Positions 43,498-56,590 of a DNA stretch of 64,000 nucleotides are shown here, piece by piece. The position numbers were made by a program, and so were the translations under genes. The DNA lies in NCBI GenBank assembly GCA_013115135.1, contig JABANP010000091.1, positions 1 through 64,000 of the forward strand, in the 5' to 3' direction. A model generated the notes under the pieces. That model was not told where the DNA came from, searched no databases, and saw nothing but the letters and a program-made list of their open reading frames with translations. The DNA is from Perkinsus olseni. Lineage: Eukaryota > Perkinsozoa > Perkinsida > Perkinsidae. Position 1 is the first letter of the stretch, and the number at the start of each line of letters is the position of its first letter.

Positions 43498-46136
43498 CTA
43501 ATAAGGCACAGTCCTATGGGTCCCTGTACCATAGTGTGCGGGACGTTGATAGGCTGACATAGGGTTGTAGATCGACGGCTGTGATGTGGTATTCCCAACG
43601 AAGCCTCGATAAGCAAACCCACCAGGGCTACTACCAGGTGACGTCATAGTAGGACCAGCAGCAGCAGTAGGAGTAGTTACCGAGGGACGCCCCGGGCCCG
43701 CCGTCAATGCCGAAGGATTAATCGGATACATGGCTAATGGATACGTCCCTGCAACTGTCCCTTGTGATGGTAAGGTGGTGAACATTGCCTGTTGTTGTTG
43801 TTGTTGAGGGTATGATGTCGGAGTGGCAGTCGGTTGTATACTAGATGGTGATGTACGAGGAAGAGGAGGTGCCGGGGAAGAATGGGATGGTGCTGCACGA
43901 CTATCCTGCTGTTGCTGCTGTTGGTGGCGGATGTACGGGTTGTGGTAATCCCTAAAAGTGACGGTCAAAGATCCATAAGAACCATGGTGAGCATTACTGC
44001 ATTGACATCATCATCATCGTATTCCCTCCTGTACTTGATGGCGGCGTTTGAGATTGTTGTGGCTGCTGTTGCTGATAGGGTTGAGCCGACTGTTGCCGTG
44101 GTAGTGATTGTGCAGGCCCTGCCATCATCATCGTCTGTTGTTGGGGCCGGTACGGGCTACTATCCAGGGATGTACTCAAATTATCCTGTTGTTGTCGTTG
44201 GGGTGGTACTGGATAGTTCACGGGAGGTTGAGAGGATACATACGATCCCCGAGCATAGTTGGCTACTTCTCCCAGTGGTGGTGGCGGATAGACGCCACCG
44301 CGAGTATTACCGCCAAGAGGCAGTCCCGTAGCATTCACACTGGAAGGTGGGGGAGGAGGGGGCGGGGGGGCACCACCCGCTGGTGGAGGAGGGGTAGGGG
44401 CCTGCTGCTGCTGTGGATTGCGCGGATAACGGTCGTGAGGAGTAGGGCTACAGAATGGCTTGATTTGGACCTACCGACAGCACGAGTATGTTGATGAGCC
44501 ATACCGCTGCTGCTGTTGTTGTGGCAGCTGTACTCACCCATTTAGCATCGATGTAGTTATTATTTCCACCATTACACGCAGCCTGAGCCTCCATTGGAGT
44601 ACCCATCACTGCATACCCGAACCCCTTGTGTCGCCCTGTCTCTAAGTCTTGATATATTCTAACATCTACTACTCGACCATACCGGGTTAAATGATGGGCG
44701 AGCTTATCTGAAGGGACACAGGTAGCCCCGTAATAATAAAAATAACAGCAACAGCCAGGTCATTACTACCTTCATCAGCAGATTGAGGAATACCACCCAG
44801 GAACAGTTTACATGAGGCGTCGGCAGGGTCGCTGAGCAGGAACAGGCTTAGATCATCAACAACCCATACAAAAGCTATTGCTGCTACCTTGTGAAGGAAT
44901 CACGTCGTTGATAATGGGGTTGATGGTGAGTGCCGTGAGCACTGTTGTTGTGACTAGCATCCGATGGCCTCAATAGCGGCTTTATATCAACCTATCACCA
45001 AGGGATACACTACTGGCAATGACGGCAATGCTGCCTACACATTTGGCATCTATCATATTCCTCTCCCCACCCCTCATGGCAGCATCAGCCTCCTCGGGTG
45101 TCGAGAAGGTCGCTCGGCCGAATCCCTTGTTCCTGCCCGTCTCCTTGTCGTACATGATGTCACAGTCAATTACGTTACCATACCGGGATAACAAGGCGAT
45201 GAGCTTACCTACAACATCAGGGAGATGGAGGGTTGCCCAGCCACTGTCGCCGCTGCCTCAGGGGCGGCCCCTACTACCTCTATCACCACTAACTGGAATC
45301 CCACCAATGAATACTTTGCGTGGATCATCAGCCACTACTTGACCGGGGTGATCATCCATGACACTTTGCCTATGGAAATGACCTGAAGACGGCAACAACA
45401 GTAGGCTGGCACTCAGACGAGTTCATCAGATTAGTACCGTATCTATCCGGATCTGGTCGTGATATCATCATACCCCTGCCTCGTGGCACTGGCCCAGCAC
45501 TGGCAGGTGTGTGTTGCTTCTTGCCATCAGCAGCCCGCTTGACATCAATAACTTTCTCCATAACAACATGGGGACCGTTCGCCAAGCAGGCCTGAACAGA
45601 AGGAGGAGGGTAGGGCTTCCTGTGTCGCTATAGCACTACCTCCATATCCTGTGGCTGCAGGAATGTGATAAAACCGAAGCCTCGCGATCGTCCAGTTGCA
45701 CGATCCACCATCACTATGGAATCCTCGATCGCACCAAACTGTGAGAAGTAGGCATCAATGTACTGTTTATCGATCTCTTGCGGCAGCCCGCCCATAAAGA
45801 TCTGAAGCAGAAACAGCAGTAGCGGCGTAAGATTCGCCCTATCGACGCAAACACGATCGTCCCAACTACTGAAGGTAGCACACAGGCGGTACTAAACCAC
45901 AACGATCAGATCAACAAAGTGCGGTTATAAGACCCTACAGTAAATCATGACAGGAGCGGAGCGTCGACCAATAGCAACAGTATCATCGTGGGTAGTCTTT
46001 TTACCCTCAAAAGCCCCATCCCCCACCCCTCCAATTGTACCTTTCTATCCTCGGCATTGCCATACGCCAGACTACTATGGAAGGCCGGGGGCTGCTGCTG
46101 CTGCCTCAGATCATCGGGCCTCGAGAATGCGGACAT
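43498..46136 (-). CDS. Triple-RRM RNA-binding protein, paralogue 3
   Basis: Third tandem member. The N-terminal exon (MSAFSRPDDLRQQQQPPAF, ATG 46136) ends NAEDRK before an intron, as in the other two. RRM1 has GGLPQEIDKQYID and RSRGFGFITF (about 45650-45800) and linker VIDVKRAADGKK. RRM2 has VFIGGIPVS and RNKGFGRATF (about 45010-45330), where an aromatic RNP1 position (Y/F in the paralogues) is R. RRM3 has LFLGGIPQS and RHKGFGYAVM (about 44560-44810). The P/Q-rich tail (43498-44480) ends THRTVPY, keeping R-x2-P-Y. Introns interrupt RRM2 and RRM3 at the same place, just after the GGxPxSxDxG segment, in the paralogues. Start and some tail joints approximate. Confidence 0.78.
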
Positions 46137-46977
46137 GGAAGAGGCTGATGACAGTACTGAAGATGAGAAGAGTTCATCACGCAGTTCGGGGAGTGGGTCC
46201 ACTATCCTGCAGATTACTCGGCAGCTGATGATCCTCCCACCCTCGAGAACGCAACATTAATAACAGTGAAGCGTCAACGTAAGCTGAATCATGCTTCTTA
46301 ACAGCAGATAGCAAACAGAATGACGGCAGCGGTGGCGTCCAAGAGGGTGCTACTGATGGACTTAGTTGGTAATAGCAGCAGCAGCAGCAGCAGTACTTGG
46401 CAATTTGTACCAATCATCGTACCTGGAAGCTTAACATTGGAAAACTGGAGATGGTAGGATCGGCATAGACTGCACGACATAGTGAGTAGAGGTTACAACG
46501 GTCTGCATCTGATACCAGTGTTGTCCCTAATTATTGGGGCACTACCCGACAGCAGTGGCACAATGATTATCCAAGCATGCAGCCTCGATTATCCCTGCAT
46601 GGTCCTGCTGCTGAACAGTCAGCAAGCGGTAACAGGCACGTAGCGAGCATGTGGCAGTCGATTAAATGAATGCAGCGCTTATCACCTTTCCTATAGTAAT
46701 GCTGCGAGCCGCAGTAACGTATAAATGCAGGATACCTACGTACAATACATTCATCGTCACCATCATACCGATAAAAATGCCCATATGCTCACGTATTCCC
46801 CTTAGTACCATCACGTCCTCCTTCTGGAGCTGCTCCACTATCAGCTGGGCTTCTCGCACTCAATAAAATACAACCTCGTACTCCATACCTCCCGGTTGGC
46901 CAACTTCACTCTTCTCACGTTGGCCTGTGCCGAGAGCGTTAGGAAAGACGTAAGACACTGCAAGTGCGCAAGATTGC
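46137..46977. other. Divergent promoter region between RRM paralogue 3 and the flippase
   Basis: RRM paralogue 3 (minus) and the P4-ATPase (plus) diverge from here. It includes a CAG run near 46378-46401 and a minus-strand frame with one hydrophobic segment (46662-46859) but no family match. Confidence 0.45.
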
Positions 46978-49900
46978 CTTGGCACAGCGGCTACTGATGA
47001 AGATTTGCCAACGCCGTCATCGGCCGTTGCTGTAATCGATTACATCATGAATGACTTGCCCGGAGTTGGTGCATCGCCATGCGAAGGTGATACTGATGAT
47101 ATTAAATCAGTGAGTGGCGCCATGCGTTAGTCATTATTACAACGATCTTTACAGGTAGTCGTACGTATCGACGAAGAACCTACGAAAGGTACCTCTCGGT
47201 ATACTTTATTATGGAAGAGATTACTAGACAATATTAAGGCTATGAAAAGATACAGCCATGAATTACATTGGTCATAGTAATGGTAAAAGTACTGTCATCA
47301 GTACCGTTAAGGCAGTCGTACATCATCCTGAGGTCAGCAATGTCAAGTGGAGTAATAGAGTAAGGACATCCAAGTACACCATATTATCATTCATACCCAA
47401 GAATTTATGGTATCAATTACATTTATTTGCTAATGTATATTTTCTGTGTGCTGCGGCTTTACAAATGATCCCAGCTATCAGCGATTCTGGTGGTAGACCG
47501 TTGCTGTTGATACCACTCCTGTTCGTAATCACAGTAGCTGCAGTCCGGGATATCATGGAAGATATCAAAACGACATAATAATGATAATTATGAGAATAAA
47601 AGGATGGTGCATCGACTACGTCGTTGGTGCTCTGATGCTGACCACAATAATACCGGTATCATTCATGACAGAGGCAGCAGCATGTCGATTGAGACTGTGT
47701 ATTGGGATGAGCTTAGGGTTGGTGACGTGGTTAGGATCGGTATTGGTGAACAGTTCCCTGCTGATATAGTACTGCTCACGTGTGATGACCCTAGTGGTAT
47801 GATATTTGTCGAAACTATGAACCTTGATGGTGAGACTAATCTCAAGCCCAAGATATGCTCTCCGACACTACGGACCGCGCTACAACAGAATACAGCTGCT
47901 GCTAGTACCCTGGAGGAGAACATCCTCAATCTCCGTGCAGAGCTACACTACGAGAACCCCAACTCTCAACTGTACAAGTTCCAAGGGCAACTGTTGTATC
48001 ATCCCTGCCGAACTGGACGACAAAAGTCGGCAGTGCTCAGAGGGTGGAGACAGCAGTAGCCCGCCTGGTGTGGTGAGCAGCAGCATCCCTCTGAGTATTG
48101 ATCAATTACTATTGCGAGGATCATCGCTACAGTCGTGTATGAGTGGCAAGTACGCCTATGGTGTTGTGGTGTACTGCGGTATGAACACTAGGATATACCG
48201 TAACTCCGCTGAATCAGGTAACTTATCTCCCAACCTTCTCGAGCCTAGCCGTTGGTAGGTACGGGAAGGAATAAGATAAGTAAACTGATGCAGACCTACA
48301 ACCAACATGTTATTGTGTTGTTCACACTCCAAGCTATGATATGCATAGTAGCAGCCTTCGCACACGGATGGATCTATGCTACTACTACAGACAACAGCAA
48401 GGCTGATGACGATGATACCACTACCACTTACTATTGGTATTATGACCGTCTACCTTTTGTTCTCCGTAGCCTATGAATAGGTATCTGTACGTCGGCCCTC
48501 AGTCAGTAGACGCTGGTGATGTGCTATCTAGAGGACTGCGTGTTGCTGGCTCTTTACTACTCCAATTCACGTACTTTGTACCGATCTCCCTGCTGGTACT
48601 CCCCTCTGTCGTCTATCTTGTAACCAGTACACAGTTGATGGCAGGTTACATTGGAGATAGTCAAGTACTTCCAGGGCAGGTTTGTATCAGCAGATGGCCT
48701 CATGCAGCACAATGGTCGGCATATCTCTCCCTTGAGATCTCCTAACCACACCTAGTCAGGTCTGAGTGCTGCATCTAACAGTTCAACACTAATAGAGGAG
48801 CTAGGATCAGTAACCCATGTATTCAGTGATAAGACCGGCACTCTCACAGACAACCTCATGATATTCACAAGTGCACTGCCATCATCATCACGGGAGGCTC
48901 ACATGGGACCATCATCATTCAGGTGCCTACGTTATGGGCAGTGGCGCTGCGAACTCCCCCCTGCTGGAGCGATATCAGCCCACTGATGGTCAGTATACTC
49001 CCTTGTATAACTCGTGTTATTATATATAACAGGCATACCACCCAACCCAGAACGTCATGTCAGCGGTCAGTTCGATGCTCGTGTCTTTGAAAGAGTAGTT
49101 CTAGAGGATGGAGAGTAGGTGCCTTACTATTACTGACAGCCGTAACGTCATTCTCTCCCTCACGTTATAGTCTACACGACACACCGCTGCTCTTCCTGCT
49201 CGGCCTATGCCTGTGTCATTCGGTCCTCATCAAGGACTCCATCGAAGCATCGGACGACCCCCTCAAGCGGCTGGGATCAGAGTTTCTGTAGTCTTCCCCT
49301 ACCGACGATAATGGTGTTCACCCTCTGTCCCCGCGATAGATACGACGCCTCCTCTCCTGATGAGCTAGCGCTAGTAGCTGGTGCTCGGCATCTTGGATTT
49401 GAGTTCACGGCTAGGCCTACTCCGGATACAATAAGGATCAATCTAACTACTCCCTTCGCCAGGAAGGTGATCGGGCTATCTTTAGCACTATTTGTACGGT
49501 CATTGACCCGTAGGTTATGCAAAGAGAAGATACTAGCATAGACGTCGAGCTATTAGAGGTTATCGAGTTTGATAATGATCGTAAGAGGATGAGTGTTCTT
49601 GGTGAAGATAATATCTCCATTGGCCGAGGTGAGGTTATCATACTCAACGCTGCGAGCATGCCTTTAGCGTGTCGCTCTGTTGTCTTTAGGGAAGACGGGA
49701 GCCAGTGCTCGACAACCACTACAAGAATCCTCCTGCTAATTAAAGGCGCTGACTCAAGTATGAAGGACATATGGGCCAAACCATGCAGGACAGGAGGCAC
49801 TGCCATCGCTGATACGGTCGCCATCCGCATCCTCATTCCTCTCATCCTTGGATGCTGCATCTCCCGAGGAAGAGCTTGAGAGCGTTCTGGATGCGCTGTC

Positions 49901-52821
49901 GGCAGGGGGCCTCCGCACACTGGTCTATGGTGTCCGGGATCTAACCTCGGATATGCCATTCGTCGAGTCTTGGCGTAGATCTTATAATGGCGCTAGAGGG
50001 CTTGTTGGTGATGCCAAGGAGAGGGCCTTGGGACAATGCATACAGGAGATGGAGTGTGATATCGATATTGTGGGCTGCACTGGCATCGAAGATAAACTAC
50101 AAGTAGGGGTGAGAGGGGATACGGGATAGGTTACTAGTCATGACAGGACTACGTACCGGATACGATAGCGGACCTACACGAGGCTGGTATCAAGGTATGG
50201 GTCTTGACAGGGGATAAGATTGAAACTGCGATAAATATAGCGTACTTGGAACAGCTGCGGGATGAGGGAAGTCTCACTAGGGTGGGTACTCAGGTACAGC
50301 AGTAGACTACTGGACGCTTCAGTACTGAATGAGGTGATAACAGCCACTACTCCACACGGTATACACAAGACACTGGATACACTATCATGTCGTATGACAG
50401 CATTATTATCTAGTGCAACGGGGCAACCCTCAGTTGGTCACCACCAACAGCAGCAACACGCGGGGATAGGTAGATTGACTCAGGAACTCGTCCTGACGGC
50501 AAGTGGTCACGCAGATCGTCCTTGGCAACACTTGAGTGGGATGACCTGGCTGAAGTCAAACTAGCAAGGAGAGGCTTGTTATCTGTGTCATCCATCGAAA
50601 TGAACCCCAATCCAGCGATGGCATCAGCACTACCCCTCTATCAGGGCACGGTCGTGATGAGGAGGCAGAGATGGAGCCAGTAGAGCGGCTTACACTGCTT
50701 TCCTACACTAGCCCTGGTCCCGTCCCTCTCAGACAACATCTCAAACTGATGTTAAGCCTGCCATCTCCTCCCCCTCGTTATCCTCCTGGACCTCCGTGGC
50801 TATCACCATATCGGGAGATAGTCTGGCAGTCGTTCTTAAGGACAGGTATCATTCAGTAGAATGATAGAATGGTCATTCTAGTACCCTTCTCATACCGTCA
50901 CCAATCTTTGTAATGCTCTCTCTCCTGCTTATCATCATCATCAGGCTACTCCGTAAAAGAAGTTCTTCAAGTTCGCCCTCAGCCATTGTATCACGGTTAT
51001 TGCCTGTCGAGTGTCCCCGAAGCAAAAGCCCAGATCGTGAGGTAATGATGACGATGAGCAGCAGCAGCATGCGTAGTGAGGACTGTAGTATCCAGATGGA
51101 GTGGCAGCTACCTTCCTGCCAACACTATGTTGGCTATCGGTGATGGTGCTAATGATGTTGGTATGATAGTATCAGCTGATGTTGGGGTAATAATCATTAC
51201 TGTCCTGAGTCATCACACCGATTCCTACTTCCTCCTGTATCCGGTGTATCCAACCTCCTCAGGTCGGCATCAACGGCAAGGAAGGTGCCCAGGCAGCCCG
51301 TTCTGCTGACTACGCCATACCGCAGTTCCACTTCCTCCGCCGATTGTTATTCCTGCATGGACGAGAGAGTATCCGCAAGAACTCTACCTTCATCTATTAT
51401 ACCGTTTTCAAGAACGTTGCCTTCTCTTTGCCCGCCTTCTTGCTAGGCTTTGTATCCCAGTTCTCTGGTACTAGCCTCTATGACCCTATACTCAAGCAAG
51501 GGTATAATGTCATATTCACTCTACTACCGATATTACTATACGGTATTTTCGATCGCCAGCTCCCCACCAATATCACATCTAGTTGCCCTTACCTTTATCT
51601 ATGGCCTGGTATATCCCTCAAGAGGCTGTGCCGTATGGAATGCACTTCACGCAAACTTATTCGTCTCAAGTTCTCACCATTCAATCTGTTCGGCAATAAG
51701 CACCTACTATTATGGTTGTTGGCAGCAGCATGGGTTAGTGTATGCTCTACAGTACCGCCAATGGTATATCTCTATAACGCTTCTATCGATTCTAACGGTA
51801 ATTCATCAGCTTCCCTTGCCGGGGTAGGGTCACTGATCTTCCTTCATATAATAATACTTTGTAATTTCGTTGTCTACATGTTGTCTAATATACGGTATTG
51901 GTTCACTCATATCGGCATAATAGGGGGAATCATAGCCTACCTGTTGGTATGGATCATACTCACAGTGAGTTCATCATACGTCTACGCCTCTACCACTGAT
52001 ATCCTCCCCGCAGGAGGTCTCCTCATCATCAGCGGAGGGCGGTCTGACTACCTCATCCATGATCTTTTGTCTCCCAGTACAGGAGCTGTCCTCCTCTCCG
52101 GACTAGGTAAACCTGCTTCTGACGGTGCTGTTCCTACGGTGTCTTCAGGCATAGCATTCTTACCATTCGTCCTGTATCATCAGTACAAACCACTGTTCAG
52201 TCCCCGGCAACGCTCATTTGGTCAAGGAGAGGCTGTCTCTTGGAGTAAGCCGACTGCTATGATACTCTGAGCCCAGCTATCCCTATCAGCTCTCTGTCCA
52301 GCTGTCAGAGCTGTATTCCGCTGTGGATGACCATGAAGGTCCTCAACACCCGAAAGACCTACAGTCATCCTCTACTGCTCATCTATCTCACCATCAACAG
52401 CACCACCTAGCATCGCCTCCGCTGAGTCATCCTAGGCACGTCACGACCATTGGGGCCGGCCCTGTGCCCAGTCGTGTCCTGGATGGTGATATCGGTCGAC
52501 GCAGGGCGGCCACATTGGCATCAAGAGGATTCGGTTTTGACGAGGTATCCCGAGTAGATCGAATAGGAAAGTACGCTCTCCCTCCTACTCATCATCCTGT
52601 CTTCTTTTGACCGTTTGTCTCATCGCAGGTACCGCTCCGTAGACACTATATCGCTGGCCGGTTCGTCGCCGGTTTCTCGTTATCATCAACGTCATACTGT
52701 GGATTGGAGTGATGGTCGCCGGGATGATAGCAGCGCTCCCGGTCAGCCCCTGCAGAGAGACCGTTGGCAGACGAGACGAAGCATAAGCGGATGCAGTGAT
52801 GGCGGAGATTCATCATCATAA
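46978..52821 (+). pseudogene. P4-type ATPase (phospholipid flippase), conserved motifs split by apparent frameshifts
   Basis: P4-ATPases move aminophospholipids to the cytoplasmic leaflet. Motifs appear in order: NRVRTSKYTILSFIPKNLWY (about 47365), actuator FVETMNLDGETNLK (about 47805), SIDQLLLRGSS, phosphorylation site FSDKTGTLTDN (about 48820), [59 protein letters not shown] (about 50185), LAIGDGANDVGMI (about 51135), GKEGAQAARSADYAIPQF, and C-terminal membrane spans (51344-52270) followed by an S/H-rich tail. Introns between blocks are normal. At three places family alignment needs a one-base correction inside an exon: extra A in 47567-47570, extra G in 47985-47987, missing C near 48866. 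It is therefore either a decaying gene or an active gene with homopolymer sequence errors; the preserved catalytic motifs argue for the latter. Confidence 0.75.
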
Positions 52822-53637
52822 CACTCACCAACTGGACACAGCTATCGCTACAACTCGACAGGCTTTCCTTGTGATGTGGCCTGTGAGCTTGTCTGTATTC
52901 TACACCCCTATAGTAGTATGAAGTAATATATTGAACAGCAACGCGGCCACTACTACGAATTCGACGAGCATGATAATTATCTCATCAGCACCTCTTCTCA
53001 TCGATGGTCTCGATCGAGTCGCTTTGTGTTCATAGTTAGTAGTAACGATAACAGCCATCCCACCCCGTGATTCGCACCGCCTTCGCGTTACCCAGCCCAC
53101 GCCTCGGTCATCATCTGCTATCTCTCCTCCCACGGTACACGACCTAGTTGGACAATTGACGAAAAAAAACAGCATGATTCCAAAAACTAATGGTAGATGC
53201 AGCTACTTTGCTACAATAAGGTCCTGTATTATGTGATAACTACATCGTCAGGCATGTCCTACATGCCTTAGTGAACTGTTCTACGCTGCGAAAAGTCTTT
53301 TTATAATGCCCTAAATTGGGTGTCGTGTCACCATTTTGGCAGACTCACCCTTATCCCACTGACGCAGTCCACGTTCAATCCGTCCATTCTGCTGATTTGA
53401 CAAATGAAAGCAGCATCGGTAGTCGAGTGCCTCAGTACCGCATCATTGAGATAATATCGAAGAGCTAGTTATCAATATGCAACTCGGCAACACAACTGCT
53501 CAGCCATAACCGCACACAACATCATGAATATCAACATCGTAATCATTAGGGGTCACGTTTGAGAGTATTGAAATAGTCCCTTGTACCGGTGATCAAAAAC
53601 TTAGATAAATATTGCCATAGCGAGCGAGTATTCGACG
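52822..53637. other. Intergenic stretch
   Basis: Between the flippase 3' end and secreted copy C. No gene, repeat family or clear signal seen. Confidence 0.5.
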
Positions 53638-54603
53638 TTAGTGTGCCGCTGTTCCTGGGATACGAGGCCTCATGTGAGTGATTGCTAGACGATCTTTAGG
53701 TTTTTCATAAGGCACCCAGCCCTCATCCCTGGCCGAAGTGACGGCTGTGTCGGCAATCTTGGCGGACTTGTCACACAGTTCATCAGAGTCGTATTGCTCC
53801 TTGATACTCTGGACGGCAGCGTCGCACACACTCTTGATTGCCTTGATCGACTCTATTCTGTTCTCATTCTGATTCTTCTCCGCATCGTATAGTTGATACA
53901 CGAAGATCATTGGGCGATTCCTTGTGAAACTTATCTTTTCAACGGCCGAAAGCAGATTATTCATCTCATCATTCGAAGACAGTGTAAGGTTCCTGAACAG
54001 ATCCCGGCCGGTACCCCTAGGAGGAGTATTTCCGTCGAAGTCGAAGTAGGGCCGGCCTGAGTGCGGGTAATTCTGCTGATAGGTCGATATGACACCACAG
54101 GCTCCGAGTAACTGCACGAATACATCGTCGGGCGCATGAAGCAGGCACTAGTGGCTCAGGTAGCTTACTGGATATTGAATGCTGTCCTGTTTGTAGTTTT
54201 AGGGCAGTAGATTGACTCGGTGCGCATGCTGTCATCCTTGACGTAGAAATTCAATGCCAGATAACGCTCTGTTAGATCCTGGTCATTGTAGAAAGAGCAC
54301 TTAACATGTTTTTCCCGGTTGTCGTAGTATGAGAACCCCGAAAGGCGTGGGTACTCCTGAGAATGACAGAAGACGTGACCGAGACTGCCAAATGGGATTG
54401 AGACTGAGTCGAGTAATATCCTGCGTTTTATACAGAGCTGCCTATGCAATGCATAGCCAGCAACTGGATGACTCTAATCGCTGATCAGGGGAGTCAGCTG
54501 GCATGGACGAACTCACACCAGATCCCCGTAAGAGAGTCATCTGTGAAGCTGATGCGACAGCTGCAACAGCTGAAGCTCCGAAGATAAGCTGCTTGGGGAG
54601 CAT
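53638..54603 (-). pseudogene. Secreted-protein family, copy C (frameshift at start of exon 3)
   Basis: Exon 1 (54517-54603) encodes a signal peptide, MLPKQLIFGASAVAAVASAS. Exon 2 (54169-54356) is exactly 188 nt and carries EYPRLSGFSYYDN, KCSFYNDQD and IYCPKTTNRTAFN, aligned with the other copies. Exon 3 starts at the expected acceptor (54111), but the first block is 30 nt where A, B and D have 28, so the frame entered from exon 2 runs to an early stop. The family frame (TYQQNYPHSGRPYFDFD, SVCDAAVQSIKEQYDS) stays open to 53638. Either a 2-nt insertion has broken this copy, a non-canonical splice restores it, or the sequence is wrong. Confidence 0.65.
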
Positions 54604-55539
54604 TTACTTGATCAACACTGAGTGCAGGAGTACGCGAGGTCGAGTGTGCTCTACTGGTCGCACCACGGATTTCGGCTCCCTGGTGGATGACAACGTTGCT
54701 TCAATGCAGTCCGCAATACCTCTCACAACACTCAAGAAACATGTTGTCCGATGGGGAGGAGGGGGAAAATCAAATACCGCTCAAATGATGAAGTTGTCGC
54801 TCGCCTTATCTAGGGCGAGTAATGTCCTGCGGCTGCGGATGACAGGTTCCGCACCACTGGGGCGAGAAAAACTGTTGCTATCATCCACAACCTGGCCTCG
54901 CCTTATCCTTGTCTCCACTCCGATGATTCACTCATCCCCATCCAGCCTAGTCAACTGCTGCGGCACGCCTCACTGGAAGTACGCTCACGCTTGGACCCTC
55001 CCATTTGCGAGAGATCACCGACACTCACTGACCTGCTACAGGGAATCGCAACGGACAGGCCAGTCGTTCCTGAGATACCCTCGACAGCAACAAGGATGAT
55101 CAGAAGAAGTAAATGTTGTCTCGAAAGCATTCAGATGCCTTGCCATTTCAACCACGACCGGTCGGAGCAGCAACCGATCTGTGGGGAGCTGCGGGGCTGA
55201 GGCGGTATGAAACGGTATTAATCCCGAAGGTCACTGCAAAAGGCTTCTTGGCGGCGGGAGCCGACCCACAACCCAACTTTGGATCGATCAAAATGGCGGG
55301 CGCGATATCCCACGACTCGAGGCCGCAACTGCAAAAAGATAAAGGTGTGATCACCAGGGTCTGTGTATCGGCTGTGATCCTGTAGCACTGTGGCCCTAAC
55401 CCTGAAGGCTGTTGTATTGAGTGCTCGACCACCTCTACCTATCGGTCATTTCAACCCTAGATTACTGTAAAAAGGAGGGCTCGCTGCACTTCCGCGAAGA
55501 GGCAAGATTCAGTTTTTGGGGTATATATCGTGTACTAAG
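54604..55539. other. Divergent spacer between copy C and clathrin light chain
   Basis: Plus-strand frames in 54503-55385 lack domain character, and the first is antisense to the copy C signal exon. No gene supported. Confidence 0.45.
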
Positions 55540-56590
55540 ATGAGTGACGACCTCCTACAGTTCACAGCACCATCACCAGCTGCTGCTCCGACACAGCAGC
55601 AGCCTCTTCCTACTGCTTCATCACCTTCGTCCACTCCAGTATGCGCCACCGCTTTGGCTGCTGTCTATAGTCATTTCCTGTACATACAGGTACTGTCTTC
55701 CTCGTCACCCACTGCTGCTGCTGCTCCCTCCACCACCGCCCGAGGCCTATGATACTACGTCTAGTACAGCCGCAGTAGATGTGAAGGATGAGGTCATAAA
55801 TACTACCGAGATGAATGGATTGGACAAAGAGAGAGTAATAAGGATGAGAGGCTGGTGGAAGCTAGACGAGGCTGGTAAAAGTTGACTGGCAGATCGAGTA
55901 CGTGCTAGTTCCTGGACCGTAGCGACTGTTCTGCCGTGCTCGACGGCGATGGTTTTCAGTCCTCATCTGTGGATAGTTATATGGAGATGTCCAGAAGCGA
56001 GGAAGAGAAGAAAGCAGCCCTTCGTGCTAAGGCACAAGAGGACATCAAGTATGACATGGCTACGGTTACAGTATGGGTTGGGAATTGATCCATTCTCTAG
56101 GTCGTTTTATGCTGATCGAGCAGAGAAGATAGAGGAAAATAAGGGGGCGCAACTCGAGGCTGAAAAGGAGTTTGTTGATCGTGTGAATCAACTGGACAAC
56201 TCCGCCGCTGCTTCCAAGTAGTAACACGTTTTTATCCCGCTCAATAGCATGCAGCTAGAGTGGAGTTGAGGGCCAGTCTCGGTCCAACGGCCAGTACCAT
56301 AACAATCGTGATTCGTACCTCATCTCAGCCCGTGGACAGTTGTAGCCAACCATATAAACTTCTACAAGGATCCAATCAATGGTGTAGCCGGTGCTACCGT
56401 GAGTGGCAGCAGCAGCAATGGTAGCAGCAATAAGGCATCTACTGAGAGGACTGCGGCGGCCCACAAGGAACGTGAGGTCCAGAAGGAGGGAGGCAACCAG
56501 ACGCGGATGAAGCAGCTGTTGCAAGATTTGAGGAAGAATGGTATGGACGCCACCAACCATGCCAAAACTGTTGCAAATGTTGGAGCATAA
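55540..56590 (+). CDS. CLTA-like: Clathrin light chain
   Basis: Regulatory subunit binding the clathrin heavy chain in coated pits and vesicles. ATG at 55540 (MSDDLLQFTAPSPAAAP), followed by a P/S/T-rich stretch as is usual at the light-chain N-terminus. An exon near 55945-56070 has MEMSRSEEEKKAALRAK and QEDIKYDMATVT; the next (about 56095-56220) has FYADRAEKIEENKGAQLEAE and KEFVDRVNQL, matching the heavy-chain-binding helix. The last exon begins PWTVVANHINFYKDP, like the conserved W-x-R-V-x-x-x-I-D-F, and ends TRMKQLLQDLRKNG, like the family's DTSRMRxxLxxLK end, with stop at 56590. Low overall conservation is normal for this family. Internal splice borders between 55680 and 55940 are provisional. 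Gene symbol by analogy only. Confidence 0.78.

Noticed and set aside
54503..55099. 198-codon plus-strand frame
   Set aside because: Its start is antisense to the signal-peptide exon of secreted copy C; the rest lacks family character.
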